Part shown: positions 52,744 to 61,828 of the stretch, piece by piece
Position numbering within the stretch: the first letter of the stretch is position 1
How the letters are laid out: every line of letters begins with the position of its first letter
From: an uncultured Candidatus Melainabacteria bacterium
Lineage (GTDB): Bacteria > Cyanobacteriota > Vampirovibrionia > Gastranaerophilales > Gastranaerophilaceae
Assembly: GCA_934754515.1 (NCBI GenBank)
Contig: CAKVIG010000002.1
Coordinates: forward strand, 62,001-126,000
DNA: 64,000 nt
Direction: 5' to 3'
Made by a program: the position numbers and the translations under genes
Notes under the pieces: model-generated
What the model was told of the DNA's origin: nothing
Seen by the model: only the letters and a program-made list of their open reading frames with translations
Databases searched by the model: none

Positions 52744-52918
52744 GGAAAAACCTCCTATTTGTTCCTTCACCGCCTATTTTTACATTCACGGGACGCAAGC
52801 ATTTCGGGCATCTGCCGACATACATAGTTCCCGCTTGATTTTTGTACAACCTTCCGTAAACATGGCAGCAATCGAACCAAATTCCTAAAAAAGCTCTTTT
52901 TTTAGTTTCTTCGCTCAA
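52733..52918 (-). CDS. Small conserved CxxC protein, TTG start
   Basis: 61 residues: from the TTG, SEETKKRAFLGIWFDCCHVY, GRLYKN and later GRCPKCLRPVNVKIG, ending RRFFRGS. CC plus CPKC suggests a zinc site. GGAGGGG is 6 bases before a TTG at 52918; a GTG at 52933 is in frame but too close to the site. The gene is wedged between the GH10-like gene (overlaps at the stop) and the peptidase (10-base overlap), making a three-gene leftward unit. Function unknown; I recall similar short proteins in Cyanobacteria, without certainty. Confidence 0.6.
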   Translation of the reverse strand: MSEETKKRAFLGIWFDCCHVYGRLYKNQAGTMYVGRCPKCLRPVNVKIGGEGTNRRFFRGS

Positions 52919-52919
52919 T

Positions 52920-54749
52920 TTAGTCCCCTCCACGTTTACTTCCTGTTGTGTATTTTGCCTGTTGAGGTTTCGCGGTATCTGTAATTATAACCTCTCTTTT
53001 ATTAGGCTTAAATACGCTTTCTGTCAAAGTGTCAACGTAATAATCCGTTAAATGAGCATAATCAAAGATGATTAAGCCATTTAAACAATATTTTCTTGCT
53101 GCATGAATTTGTTTCATCAAATCAGCAGATGAACCGTTCATAAATGTTACAAACAAACCTGCATATAGTTTTGTACTTGCAGATTTGTTTCTTAAAACTT
53201 CTTCCATCAAATTCATTGCGGTCATATCATTACAAGTCAGGAATAACGGTGTAAATCCGTCTACAAAGTTATTCATTGACCAAGTTTTCCAGTCTTGCAT
53301 TTTTGTATTTAGAGCAAGATTTCTGTTTGGGAAAATTACAGCCGTAATTTGGATTTTATTAAATCTGCAAAGCACACTTACTCTTCTAACGAAGCTTGTA
53401 ACTTTATTGCAACGATACGCACGCCACTGGAACCATAATGGGTCGGTAAATTTTAATTCAATCGGGTCAACGCCATACATTTTGAAAAATTCATCACGAG
53501 CATATCTTGTATAACCCCAGTTTGACATATCGTAGTTTGAATAAATCGTATCCAATGATTGCGGATATCTGATATAGTCCAAATTTATTCCATCAGGCTT
53601 GTACCTTGTAATGATTTCACAAAGCAATTCATATAAGAAATTTTGGACTTCAGGATTTGCAGGGTCAATAAAATATCCGTTATGTTCTGATACTGAATAA
53701 GCAATTGTGTCTGAATCCGCATTTTTCTTCTGATAATTCGCCCATTCAGGCTTCTTAGCCAAAATATAACCCGCATTTGTTTCAGGCGGTTTATTACCTA
53801 CATAAAAAGTTTCAAACCAAATATGGACCTTAATTCCGCGCTTATGCGCTTCGTTTATCCAAATTCTAAGCGGATCAAAACCGACATAATCTTCATTTTG
53901 TCTGATAAAACCATACTTTGTCATGGTTTGAGAAGGAAAAATTGTTTTGCCGTGATAATAAGTTTCTAAGAAAATATTATCAATTCCTGCATTATATATT
54001 TTGTCTATGGTTTTAATAATTTCATCTTCACTAAAATAAGTTGGTCTTATCCACACTCCTTTTAATTCGCCTGAATCGTAAGGAATAACGGTAGACATGG
54101 CTAAATCAGCGTATTCAATCGCTTTTGAAGCGTATTTTTGAGAATTTTCACCATTTTTAACGGCTTTATCTATCAAATCATTTGCTTTATCCAAACTCTG
54201 TGCCGTACGTTTTTGATTATAATTTGCACAGTTTTGAGTATAATAAAGCATCATATTCTGCACTTCTTTTATACGTTCTCTTGCTGAATACAAGAATGTA
54301 TCAGAAGTTATATAAGATGTAATAATCTTTTTTTCAGGGTTAATGTAGATTTTTGCACCAACCATTACATTTTCATTAATCCATTTTTTAGCTTGACCGT
54401 GACCGCTGATTACAACACCGTTTGCAGGAATTAAAGAATCCGCACCACTTAGGGCAGTAACGGTATCGCCTGTTACAATGGCTTCCGTGCCAAATTCGTT
54501 TGTGTTGGTTCTAAAACCAAAAGATGGAGTATAAACTACAAGTTGGTTTGCACCTCTGAGTCCGGGATAACTTGCGCCTTTAGTGTTTGTGCTCGCTTGC
54601 GGATCAATCACATCAATCTTGTACATTGATTGATTAAAGATAACTTCATTTTTTTGAGGTACGTATTCAGAATAAAGCCCTTGCGCTGAAACCGCTTGGC
54701 ATATAATTAAAAACAATGTAATTATTATTGACCAGACCCTGCTCTTCAT
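52920..54749 (-). CDS. Exported family-10-like glycosyl hydrolase (GHL10/DUF187)
   Basis: 609 residues with a signal peptide (SIIITLFLIICQAVSAQG). An N-terminal domain (about 25-155) resembles a phosphodiester-glycosidase-like leader (FRTNTNEFGTEAIVTGDTV, GVVISGHGQAKKWI). The catalytic barrel starts at GELKGVWIRPTYFS and contains IFLETYYHGKTIFPS, FDPLRIWINEAHKRGIKVHIWFETFY, GYFIDPANPEVQNF and PDGINLDYIRYP, the hallmark of DUF187 proteins, thought to act on glycans or peptidoglycan in the envelope. First gene of the unit that includes the CxxC protein and the peptidase. Confidence 0.85.
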   Translation of the reverse strand: MKSRVWSIIITLFLIICQAVSAQGLYSEYVPQKNEVIFNQSMYKIDVIDPQASTNTKGASYPGLRGANQLVVYTPSFGFRTNTNEFGTEAIVTGDTVTALSGADSLIPANGVVISGHGQAKKWINENVMVGAKIYINPEKKIITSYITSDTFLYSARERIKEVQNMMLYYTQNCANYNQKRTAQSLDKANDLIDKAVKNGENSQKYASKAIEYADLAMSTVIPYDSGELKGVWIRPTYFSEDEIIKTIDKIYNAGIDNIFLETYYHGKTIFPSQTMTKYGFIRQNEDYVGFDPLRIWINEAHKRGIKVHIWFETFYVGNKPPETNAGYILAKKPEWANYQKKNADSDTIAYSVSEHNGYFIDPANPEVQNFLYELLCEIITRYKPDGINLDYIRYPQSLDTIYSNYDMSNWGYTRYARDEFFKMYGVDPIELKFTDPLWFQWRAYRCNKVTSFVRRVSVLCRFNKIQITAVIFPNRNLALNTKMQDWKTWSMNNFVDGFTPLFLTCNDMTAMNLMEEVLRNKSASTKLYAGLFVTFMNGSSADLMKQIHAARKYCLNGLIIFDYAHLTDYYVDTLTESVFKPNKREVIITDTAKPQQAKYTTGSKRGGD

Positions 54750-54825
54750 TCCCCAATATCCTTATATAACAAATATTATAGAACCAGAATGAAATAAATA
54801 CAATAATATTTTTTAAAAAGCCTGA

Positions 54826-56037
54826 TTAGAAAAACATTTGCATGGCATTCGGCAGTGACGTGTGGTATTTAGAAATCATCGGCTGTAATCTGTTACTATA
54901 AGTCACATGGTCATTATCAACACTAATCCACTCTTGTTTGCTTAAACCATCTGCAAAACCTTCGGTACTACTAATACCTTCTGTTGAGTTTGGTGCAAGC
55001 ATAAAGAAATTTTTATAACCGGCTGTATCATTATAGCTCATACCTAATGCTTTAAAATCGTTTAAGTGCTTTGTTATTGTTTTTAAATCTGATGTTTCTT
55101 CATTTACAGGTATGTGTTCTATATACTTGTATATAGAATAGTTGTTGTCGTGATTATAATAACAAAGTGGAGCTGAATTTCTACATCTATGAGTTGTTAA
55201 ATAGAAGTCTATTTTAGCCAGTGTCCCCAAAGCAAAAGGAGCATCCAAACTTCTCATTTCAGGCTTGCCCATTTTTAAAACAAATTTTTTGCCTTCAGGC
55301 GTAAAAATACCAAACACATTTTTATCTGATTTTCCTTCTGTAAAATATGCAAAATCGTATTTTCTGTTGTCTAATGTTAAACTTGCAATTTTCTTTTTAA
55401 ATTTAAAACCTTCTTGCATTTCATGTCTTAAATAGTCTGATATCTGAGCCAAATGACCGTTCGGAAATTCTTTTGGAATATTACCGATTTCTAATTTATC
55501 TGTTCCATGAAGTGATTTATATTTTTCTATTAACGTATCCCCACGCCAATCAGGTCTGATTTTTAGAAGCGAAATAATACATCTTTCATTTTTTAATTTA
55601 TCTTCAATATAGTTTGTATAAGCTTCATTATAAGGACTATTCATCATGAACGGCATTAAGTTGATTGAATTTCCGCCAACTTTTTCACTTAAAGCTTTTT
55701 GAATATTGTCAACTTCTCTCGGGTTGTAAATAAAACTGTCAAAAAATTCTTTACTTCTATCTTTTGTTTTTAGAATTTCAGTTAGAAAATTGTCCATTAC
55801 TTCCGGCGTTTCTTCGATTTTCAAGAAAGATTTTAACGCAGGAACTCTATCATGGTTAATATACCAATTGTATTCTTCATATAATTTAGGAATTGATTTT
55901 CCTTTAAAAATCGGCGGATAAGCAAAAGGTAAGGCGTCTATAGCATTTGTAAAATATTGTTTTTGTTGTTTTACATTTTGTTTTTTTGCTTGAAAATTAT
56001 AATTTGTGTTATAAAAATTAACTTTTTGTATGTTCAT
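54826..56037 (-). CDS. Hypothetical protein with kinase-like C-terminal half
   Basis: 403 residues, no known family. The N-terminus NFYNTNYNFQAKKQN carries the short NFxxK tag. The C-terminal half has a kinase-like order of elements: FVLKMGK (candidate ATP lysine), IYKYIEHIP (hinge), LGMSYNDTAGYKNFFML (catalytic-loop-like D...N) and WISVDNDHV (metal-binding D-like). The Gly-rich loop is not clear and the usual HxD is SYND. I infer a divergent protein or small-molecule kinase, or a pseudokinase. AGGAGC precedes the ATG; monocistronic, divergent from glyA. Confidence 0.5.
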   Translation of the reverse strand: MNIQKVNFYNTNYNFQAKKQNVKQQKQYFTNAIDALPFAYPPIFKGKSIPKLYEEYNWYINHDRVPALKSFLKIEETPEVMDNFLTEILKTKDRSKEFFDSFIYNPREVDNIQKALSEKVGGNSINLMPFMMNSPYNEAYTNYIEDKLKNERCIISLLKIRPDWRGDTLIEKYKSLHGTDKLEIGNIPKEFPNGHLAQISDYLRHEMQEGFKFKKKIASLTLDNRKYDFAYFTEGKSDKNVFGIFTPEGKKFVLKMGKPEMRSLDAPFALGTLAKIDFYLTTHRCRNSAPLCYYNHDNNYSIYKYIEHIPVNEETSDLKTITKHLNDFKALGMSYNDTAGYKNFFMLAPNSTEGISSTEGFADGLSKQEWISVDNDHVTYSNRLQPMISKYHTSLPNAMQMFF

Positions 56038-56150
56038 TTATTGCTCCTTTATTGTATTAAAACTTGTAAATAAAAAATTTGCTCTTTTTATGTAATTAAA
56101 TTATAATTATTAAAAACTTAGTCATTGGATTTGAATTTTAGGAGGGGTAT

Positions 56151-57386
56151 ATGAATTTAGATAAAGTTAAAGAAACAGATGTTGAATTGGCACAATTTAT
56201 TGAAGAAGAACTTCATAGACAAGAAAACACAATAGAACTTATTGCGAGTGAAAATTTCACCTCTCCTGCCGTTATGCAGGCTTGCGGAAGCGTTTTGACT
56301 AACAAATACGCAGAAGGCAAGCCTCACAAACGTTATTACAACGGCTGCGAAATCGTGGATAAGGTTGAAGAACTTGCACAAAAAAGAGCATGTGAATTAT
56401 TCAAGATGGATCATGCGAATGTTCAACCGCATTCCGGCGCACAAGCAAACATGGCTGTATTTTTTGCACTACTTAAACATGGCGATACAATCTTAGGCAT
56501 GGATTTATCAAATGGCGGTCACTTAAGCCACGGTTGTCCTGTAAACTTTTCAGGAACATATTTTGACGCAAAAAGCTATGGAGTAGACAGTGAAGGCAAT
56601 ATTGATTACGAAGATGTTAGAAAAAAAGCTCATGAATACAAGCCTAAATTAATCATTTGCGGTGCAAGCAACTATTCTAAAGTTATTGATTTCAAAAAGT
56701 TTAGAGAAATTGCAGACGAAGTGGGTGCAGTATTGTTGGCAGATATTGCTCACATTGCAGGACTTGTTGCCGGTGGAATTCACCCATCACCTGCAGGTTA
56801 CGCTCAAATCGTTACAACAACAACACACAAAACTTTAAGAGGTCCGAGAGGCGGTATTATTATGTGCGATGAAGAATATGCAGCCACTATTGATAAGGCA
56901 GTTTTCCCAGGAATTCAAGGCGGGCCTTTAGAACATATTATCGCGGGTAAAGCAGTTGCTTTAAAAGAAGCGATGTCACCTGAATTTAAGGAATATGCAA
57001 AACAAATCGTTAAAAATGCAAAAGCTATGGCAGAAGGTCTTATTGAAAACGACATGGAAATCGTTGGCGGTATGACAGAAAACCACTTAATGACATTAGA
57101 TTTAAGAAAAACTGGTAAAACAGGAAAAGACATGGCGAACGTATTAGAAAGAGTTGGTATTACCGCTAATAAAAATACCGTTCCAAACGACCCGCAAAGT
57201 CCGTTTGTTACAAGCGGTATCAGATTAGGTGCTGCCGCTATGACAACTCGCGGATTCAAAGAAGATGATATGAAGGAAGTTGCAAGAATTATTGCAGAAG
57301 CTATCAAAAATTCAGATGATGAAAAAGTTTTGAATGAATTAAGATTAGATTCTGCAAAGCTTTGCAAAAAATATCCTTTGTACTAA
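56151..57386 (+). CDS. glyA: Serine hydroxymethyltransferase
   Basis: PLP enzyme that interconverts serine and glycine and charges tetrahydrofolate with one-carbon units. 411 residues. [29 protein letters not shown] at the start, [17 protein letters not shown] segment ([17 protein letters not shown]), [12 protein letters not shown] and [14 protein letters not shown] with the PLP lysine. [15 protein letters not shown] is in the C-terminal part. A strong AGGAGG precedes the ATG. Monocistronic. Confidence 0.98.
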   Translation: MNLDKVKETDVELAQFIEEELHRQENTIELIASENFTSPAVMQACGSVLTNKYAEGKPHKRYYNGCEIVDKVEELAQKRACELFKMDHANVQPHSGAQANMAVFFALLKHGDTILGMDLSNGGHLSHGCPVNFSGTYFDAKSYGVDSEGNIDYEDVRKKAHEYKPKLIICGASNYSKVIDFKKFREIADEVGAVLLADIAHIAGLVAGGIHPSPAGYAQIVTTTTHKTLRGPRGGIIMCDEEYAATIDKAVFPGIQGGPLEHIIAGKAVALKEAMSPEFKEYAKQIVKNAKAMAEGLIENDMEIVGGMTENHLMTLDLRKTGKTGKDMANVLERVGITANKNTVPNDPQSPFVTSGIRLGAAAMTTRGFKEDDMKEVARIIAEAIKNSDDEKVLNELRLDSAKLCKKYPLY

Positions 57387-57433
57387 TTTACTTTTTATAA
57401 AAATTGCCCTTACGGGAATACACCTCACCCTTT

Positions 57434-57507
57434 CCCTCTCCTATAAGGAGAGGGAATAACCAAGGATTGTTAATTTAATGTTGTAGGTTGGGCATTCTTG
57501 CCCAACA
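57434..57507. repeat. Two dispersed hairpins after glyA
   Basis: CCCTCTCCTATAAGGAGAGGG (split as CCCTCTCC-TATAA-GGAGAGGG, 57434-57454) and GTAGGTTGGGCATTCTTGCC with CAAC (57484-57507), a GTTGGGC/GCCCAAC unit. Between glyA and the WecA-like gene; the first might stop glyA transcription. Confidence 0.6.
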
Positions 57508-57585
57508 ATAACTTTTTGCATAAAAATATTTATATTTGAGAATAGTTTTTATTTGGTATAATAAAATAAAAAACAAAGGATTATC

Positions 57586-58662
57586 ATGATAATTAAATTA
57601 ACACAAGCTCACATAATCGGTGCATTTATTTCTTACTTAATCGGTGTATTTATCGTACCGTTTGTAATTGAATTTTCTCAAAAAGAAGGTTTAGTAGACT
57701 TACCAAACGCAAGAAAAATTCATAAAGTACCAATCTCAAGACTTGGCGGTATCGCAATTTGGACAAGTGCAATGCTGACATTTTTATTCTTGGTTCTCTT
57801 AAGCTACTATCCATACGGCAGTTTGCTTTCAGGAATATTACTCGGCGGTTCTTTGATGTTCTTGCTTGGACTTGTTGATGATGTTTATAACCTTGATGCG
57901 AAATTCAAACTTGTAATACAACTATCAATCGCAACAATCGTTTACCTTTTAGGCGTTCAGATTGATACAATATTCAATCCGTTTGGCGGAGTTATTCATT
58001 TGGGAGCATTCTCTTATCCGATTACTCTTTTGTGGATTGTCGGTATTTCTAATGCCGTTAACTTCATAGACGGTGTAGACGGTTTAGCAGGCTCTGTTAT
58101 CACAGTAAGTTCAATAACTTTGGCACTTATTGCAGTTGCCATCACTCCTGCTCAGCCAATCACAGCATTAATTGCATTTATTCTTGCAGGTTCAATGCTA
58201 GCATTTTTAACATTTAACTTTAATCCTGCAAAAATATTCATGGGTGATTCAGGCGCGTTGTTTTCAGGATTTTTACTTGCAACACTTTCAATTGCAGGTG
58301 TTATGAAAGGAGCAGCGTTAGCGGTGTTGCTGCCGTTCTTGGTTTTGGCTGTACCGATTATGGATATTACTTATTCAAGCTTAAGAAGAATTATGAAGGG
58401 GAAATCTCCATTTGTGGCTGACGCGGAACACATTCACCACAAATTGCTAAAAGCAGGTTTTTCTCAAAAGAAAACCGTTGCAATCTTAACTTCTGTAGCG
58501 ATTGTCGGCGGTGCGGTTGCAACATACTTCACGGGAACTTTAAAAAACTATTTTATATATATTGCTGTTTTAATATTGATTATGGTTGCGTTAAGTGTTA
58601 TTAGCGTAATGACAAAACCTCAACCTATTGAACCTCATGAAGAACATTCTGAACAACAATAG
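57586..58662 (+). CDS. WecA/TagO-like undecaprenyl-phosphate sugar-1-phosphate transferase
   Basis: Membrane enzyme of the MraY/WecA superfamily that loads a sugar-1-phosphate (often GlcNAc-1-P) on undecaprenyl phosphate to start polysaccharide or teichoic acid chains. 358 residues with about ten transmembrane helices. KIHKVPISRLGG near the start, LGLVDDVYNLDAKFKL (DDxxD), SNAVNFIDGVDGLAG, FMGDSGALF and AEHIHHKLLKAG are all conserved; the HIHH loop points to WecA/TagO/RgpG rather than MraY. Has its own TATAAT (57558-57563) and AAAGGA. Confidence 0.9.
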   Translation: MIIKLTQAHIIGAFISYLIGVFIVPFVIEFSQKEGLVDLPNARKIHKVPISRLGGIAIWTSAMLTFLFLVLLSYYPYGSLLSGILLGGSLMFLLGLVDDVYNLDAKFKLVIQLSIATIVYLLGVQIDTIFNPFGGVIHLGAFSYPITLLWIVGISNAVNFIDGVDGLAGSVITVSSITLALIAVAITPAQPITALIAFILAGSMLAFLTFNFNPAKIFMGDSGALFSGFLLATLSIAGVMKGAALAVLLPFLVLAVPIMDITYSSLRRIMKGKSPFVADAEHIHHKLLKAGFSQKKTVAILTSVAIVGGAVATYFTGTLKNYFIYIAVLILIMVALSVISVMTKPQPIEPHEEHSEQQ

Positions 58663-58663
58663 T

Positions 58664-59299
58664 TTATAACCCACCTTGAAGCTTGGAAAGCGGTTCTTTG
58701 TTTTCCGGTGGCAAATAAAGCTGGTTTGGGTTGTGAATATTAAATTTCATGCCCGGAATGGGCGGAAATTCTTGGCGCATACCAATAACACTCTTGTACC
58801 AATTCAAAGACTCACCTTTTGATATTAATTTAATGTTACCTTGGCATTGCGCTTCATCACTTCGACGCTGAGCGATTTGCAAAAGACGTGTTCCAATATC
58901 TTTATAATAATCTAAGCCTTGTTTATAATATGGAGTATTTGGATTTGAAAAATTTCTAAGTTCGTCAACAAAAACATGACTTGGATCAGTCCTTTCCCAA
59001 GGTTCTTGTTTATATTTTCTAATTGAAATATCAATTGTGCCTATAATGTCACCGACATCATTTTTTATTGTGTAGTTTTCAATAGCATTCTCTTTAAAGC
59101 TTTTAAAAACGTTTAACACAGCTTCCGCATTACCTTTTCGTACTGCGATTTTTCCAATATATCCTTCTAAACAACTGCCAATATTGGTGTGCGTAAGTGC
59201 ATGTGGAATATTTTGCTTAAAGTTTACGAAATTTGTTTTTTCAAAAGATTTTGCGGGTTGAATTTGTGAAAAATTTGTTGAGTAATAATTAGTAATCAT
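58664..59299 (-). CDS. Hypothetical protein (possible acetyltransferase-like fold)
   Basis: 211 residues. The N-terminus has KTNFVNFKQNIPHALTHTN, the NFxxK/Q tag. The body includes GDIIGTIDISIRKYKQEPWE, FVDELRNFSNPNTPYYKQG, YYKDIGTRLLQIAQRRSDEAQCQGNIKLIS and SLNWYKSVIGMRQEF. The order (strands, then GTRLLQIAQRRSDE helix, then SLNWYKSVIGM) loosely recalls a GNAT fold, where WYKSVIGM would be the FYxxxGF element. Weak inference. Converges with the WecA-like gene with one base between stops. Confidence 0.4.
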   Translation of the reverse strand: MITNYYSTNFSQIQPAKSFEKTNFVNFKQNIPHALTHTNIGSCLEGYIGKIAVRKGNAEAVLNVFKSFKENAIENYTIKNDVGDIIGTIDISIRKYKQEPWERTDPSHVFVDELRNFSNPNTPYYKQGLDYYKDIGTRLLQIAQRRSDEAQCQGNIKLISKGESLNWYKSVIGMRQEFPPIPGMKFNIHNPNQLYLPPENKEPLSKLQGGL

Positions 59300-59343
59300 A
59301 CTTTACTAAAAACCCGTAAAAATATTTTTTGCCGGTTAAAAAG

Positions 59344-59372
59344 ATGGCGGAAATGCAAAGCATTTTCGCCAT
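59344..59372 (-). terminator. Hairpin after the EF-hand gene
   Basis: ATGGCG-GAAATGC-AAA-GCATTTT-CGCCAT: about 12 paired bases; on the minus strand it is followed by CTTTTTAACC. Confidence 0.65.
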
Positions 59373-59408
59373 AATTATTAATTTCCCATTTTTCCCAATT
59401 TCTTTTCT

Positions 59409-59966
59409 CTAAGAATTTTCATCGTCACTTAAATAACGATAATCTAACATACTTCCTTCGTACTCAGTCAAATCATCACCATAGAATAGTGACATATTGT
59501 TGATAACTCTGTTTGTATCTGCAACTTTTTGTTTTTGAATATCAGAATTTACGCCATAGGCATTGATTTCTTGGTTTGTAACTTTGCCATCATGGTTTGC
59601 ATCAATATCGTCAAAATGGCTTAATACAGTTTCTTGCAATGATGTACTCATGCCGGATGACGCACCCAAAGACATAATTTGTTCTCTGGTTAATCCTTGA
59701 GTTGCCATATTATTCATTAGAGTCTGAATTTCATCGGCAGAAATTTGACCGTCACCGTTTTTATCAATGCTGTTGAAATTAGAACTCAAGTATGAAGCAA
59801 ACGTTGAACCATAAAGAGTGTTTGTAACGTTCGTGTTCGTTAAAGCCTTGTTAATATTTTCTAGTGTCAAACCATCAGTGTATTGGCTTGATAATAGAGA
59901 AAATGAATTTGTTAGTCCTGAATTTATTCCTGAGAATAATGAAGAACCATCTAACCGTTTGCTCAT
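59409..59966 (-). CDS. EF-hand calcium-binding protein
   Basis: 185 residues. Two canonical EF loops: DKNGDGQISADE (about residues 74-85) and DANHDGKVTNQE (about 122-133), each with the D-x-D/N-x-D/H-G-x-(I/V)-x-x-E pattern and flanking helices. The N-terminus is Ser/Asn/Leu-rich without a signal peptide. Likely a calcium sensor or buffer; partner unknown. GGAGAT precedes the ATG. Divergent from rpsE. Confidence 0.85.
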   Translation of the reverse strand: MSKRLDGSSLFSGINSGLTNSFSLLSSQYTDGLTLENINKALTNTNVTNTLYGSTFASYLSSNFNSIDKNGDGQISADEIQTLMNNMATQGLTREQIMSLGASSGMSTSLQETVLSHFDDIDANHDGKVTNQEINAYGVNSDIQKQKVADTNRVINNMSLFYGDDLTEYEGSMLDYRYLSDDENS

Positions 59967-60284
59967 AATATATCTCCTTGTGTTTAGTTGTGATTATTCA
60001 CTCTCTAGTTTAATGTTTTTATTACAAAAGTCAATCATACAAAAATGTGAGATTTTATAACTTTTATCTAAAAGTGCATAATATGCGTAAACTTTTGTAA
60101 CTTCTTTTTCCCTTTACCTCTTGCATTTCAACCGTCTTTATATTAATATTTTCATGTCAGAAAACAACCCACATTTGAATATACCGTAAATGCCTTTAAA
60201 TAGGCGTTTTAAGCTTTGGTTATTTGAATGTCTATAAAATTATAAAACCGAAATGTAAAACAATTTAAGAAAGGTATTATTAAA
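59967..60284. other. Upstream region of the ribosomal cluster
   Basis: 318 bases between the EF-hand gene and rpsE. I see AT-rich sequence, a small hairpin AATGCCTTTAAATAGGCGTTTT (60187-60208, broken stem), and AAGAAAGG before rpsE. No other ribosomal gene. The promoters of both divergent genes should lie here; I cannot pick one with confidence. Confidence 0.5.
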
Positions 60285-60917
60285 ATGACAGAAGAAAAAA
60301 TCGAATCTCAAGTTGAGGAAACTGTTGTAGAAGAAACTACTGCAACTGAAGCAGTAGCAGAAGAAAACGTAGAACAGCTTCCTGCAAAAAGACAACGTAA
60401 CAGAAAGAAAAGAGTTGAAACTCAAGAATCTAAGCCAGAATCTGAATGGACAGAACAAGTTGTTCAAATCAGACGTGTAACAAAAGTTGTTAAGGGCGGT
60501 AAAAAATTGAGCTTCAGAGCTATCGTTATCGTTGGTAACAAAAAAGGACAAGTTGGTGTTGGTTGTGCTAAGGCAGCTGAAGTTATCATCGCTATTCAAA
60601 AAGCTATTGCTGATGGTAGAAAAAATCTTATCACAGTGCCTATTTTCAAAACAACTATTCCACACCCAATCACAGGTCGTTCAGGTGCTGGTGCTGTAAT
60701 GTTAAGACCGGCTTCTCAAGGTACAGGTATTATCGCAGGTGGCGCAGTTCGTTCAGTTCTTGAACTTGCAGGTATTGAAAACATTCTTTCAAAATCTTTA
60801 GGTTCAAAATCACCTCTTAACGCTGCTAACGCTACTTTAGAAGCTCTTAAATCTTTAAGACCATTCTCAGAAGTTGCTAAAAAACGTGGCTTAACAATGG
60901 CTGAATTATTAAACTAG
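60285..60917 (+). CDS. rpsE: 30S ribosomal protein S5
   Basis: 210 residues. The conserved core begins at about residue 57 with [27 protein letters not shown], then [53 protein letters not shown] and [20 protein letters not shown]. The first 55 residues are an acidic then basic extension ([20 protein letters not shown]...[11 protein letters not shown]), longer than in E. coli S5. It is the first gene of the cluster: rplR, normally just upstream, is missing. Confidence 0.96.
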   Translation: MTEEKIESQVEETVVEETTATEAVAEENVEQLPAKRQRNRKKRVETQESKPESEWTEQVVQIRRVTKVVKGGKKLSFRAIVIVGNKKGQVGVGCAKAAEVIIAIQKAIADGRKNLITVPIFKTTIPHPITGRSGAGAVMLRPASQGTGIIAGGAVRSVLELAGIENILSKSLGSKSPLNAANATLEALKSLRPFSEVAKKRGLTMAELLN

Positions 60918-60969
60918 TCGGCTATTTTCATTCAGATTTGAAATGAAATAATAATAGTAGAACGAAAAC

Positions 60970-61039
60970 GTAGGGTGGGAAAAGCGTTCTAGCAAAATTA
61001 AATTTTAAACAATGAATTTGAAATAAGCGTTCCCACCGA
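60970..61039. repeat. Hairpin-family repeat between rpsE and rpmD
   Basis: TAGGGTGGGAAAAGCG... pairs with CGTTCCCACC 50 bases later, enclosing an AT-rich loop. Same GGTGGGAA/TTCCCACC family as 737-766 and 25507-25545. Unusual in the middle of a ribosomal-protein operon. Confidence 0.6.
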
Positions 61040-61068
61040 TAAAAAATAAGATTAAAAAGGAAATAACA

Positions 61069-61248
61069 ATGGCAAAACAAATAAAAATCAAACTTGTAAG
61101 AAGTTTAATCGGTTGCTCAGAAGCTCAACGTAAAGTTGCTCAAGCTTTGGGTCTTAAAAAGACTGACCAAGTTGTTGAACACCAAGACAGTGCAACAATC
61201 ATGGGTATGGTTAACAAGATCTCTCATCTTGTAGAAGTAGTTGAATAA
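61069..61248 (+). CDS. rpmD: 50S ribosomal protein L30
   Basis: 59 residues: AKQIKIKLVRSLIGCSEAQR, KVAQALGLKKTDQVVEH and the IMGMVNKISHLVEV ending are the L30 pattern (RSxIG...LGLxK...V...G M(V/I)xKVxHLV). AAAAGGAAATAAC precedes the ATG. It lies between rpsE and rplO, the standard spc order, but with repeats in both gaps. Confidence 0.96.
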   Translation: MAKQIKIKLVRSLIGCSEAQRKVAQALGLKKTDQVVEHQDSATIMGMVNKISHLVEVVE

Positions 61249-61249
61249 A

Positions 61250-61340
61250 AGACGTTAAGTCATTAAGGCGTTAAGGCGTTAGGTTCTTTAAAAAATAATT
61301 AAAATGAACTTAGTGACTTAAAGACTTAAAGACCTAAAAA
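61250..61340. repeat. Heptad-built inverted repeat, family B copy 2
   Basis: Left arm of near-tandem units ACGTTAAG, TCATTAAGG, CGTTAAGG, CGTTAGG; right arm the approximate inverse (CTTAGTG, ACTTAAAG, ACTTAAAG, ACCTAAA). Begins two bases after the rpmD stop and ends before the rplO ribosome site. Related to 19620-19717. Confidence 0.65.
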
Positions 61341-61378
61341 CTTTTTTGTATTTTAGAATTAACAAAGAGGACATAAAA

Positions 61379-61828
61379 ATGACAAACATAACATTAGAAG
61401 ATTTAAGACCAGCTGAAGGTTCAACTGGCAAATCAAAAAGAGTAGGACGCGGTCGTTCTTCAGGACACGGTAAAACATCTTGCCGCGGTCATAACGGTGA
61501 AGGACAACGTTCAGGCAGAACTGCTAAAAGAGGTTTTGAAGGTGGTCAAATGCCAGCTTACAGAAGATTACCTAAGTTGAAAGGTTTCCAAATCATCAAC
61601 CAACGTAATTATGCTCAAATTAACGTTGGCAGATTAGCTGATTTAGAAATTACTGAAATTTCTTTGGAATCTTTAAAAGAAATCAGAAAAGCTCATCCTT
61701 CTTGCGATGGTTTAAGAATTTTAGGTAACGGTGAAATCAAAAAAGCTATCACTGTTAAAGCTAACTACGTAACTCCATCAGCAAAAGAAAAAATCGAAGC
61801 AGCAGGCGGAAAGGTTGAATTAGTATAA
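61379..61828 (+). CDS. rplO: 50S ribosomal protein L15
   Basis: 149 residues from the ATG at 61379 (AAAGAGG upstream; the frame can be read from 61346 without support). ITLEDLRPAEGSTGKSKRVG, GRGRSSGHGKTSCRGHNGEG, RSGRTAKRGFEGGQMPAYRRLPK and the C-terminal KVELV are typical of L15. The stop shares one base with the secY start (TAATG). Confidence 0.96.
   Translation: MTNITLEDLRPAEGSTGKSKRVGRGRSSGHGKTSCRGHNGEGQRSGRTAKRGFEGGQMPAYRRLPKLKGFQIINQRNYAQINVGRLADLEITEISLESLKEIRKAHPSCDGLRILGNGEIKKAITVKANYVTPSAKEKIEAAGGKVELV

Noticed and set aside
56915..57367. 150-codon antisense frame opposite glyA
   Set aside because: Mirror of a conserved glyA region; nothing supports expression.
60240..60665. 141-codon antisense frame opposite rpsE
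   Set aside because: Phe/Cys/Ser-rich mirror of the Lys/Glu-rich rpsE extension; no ribosome site.
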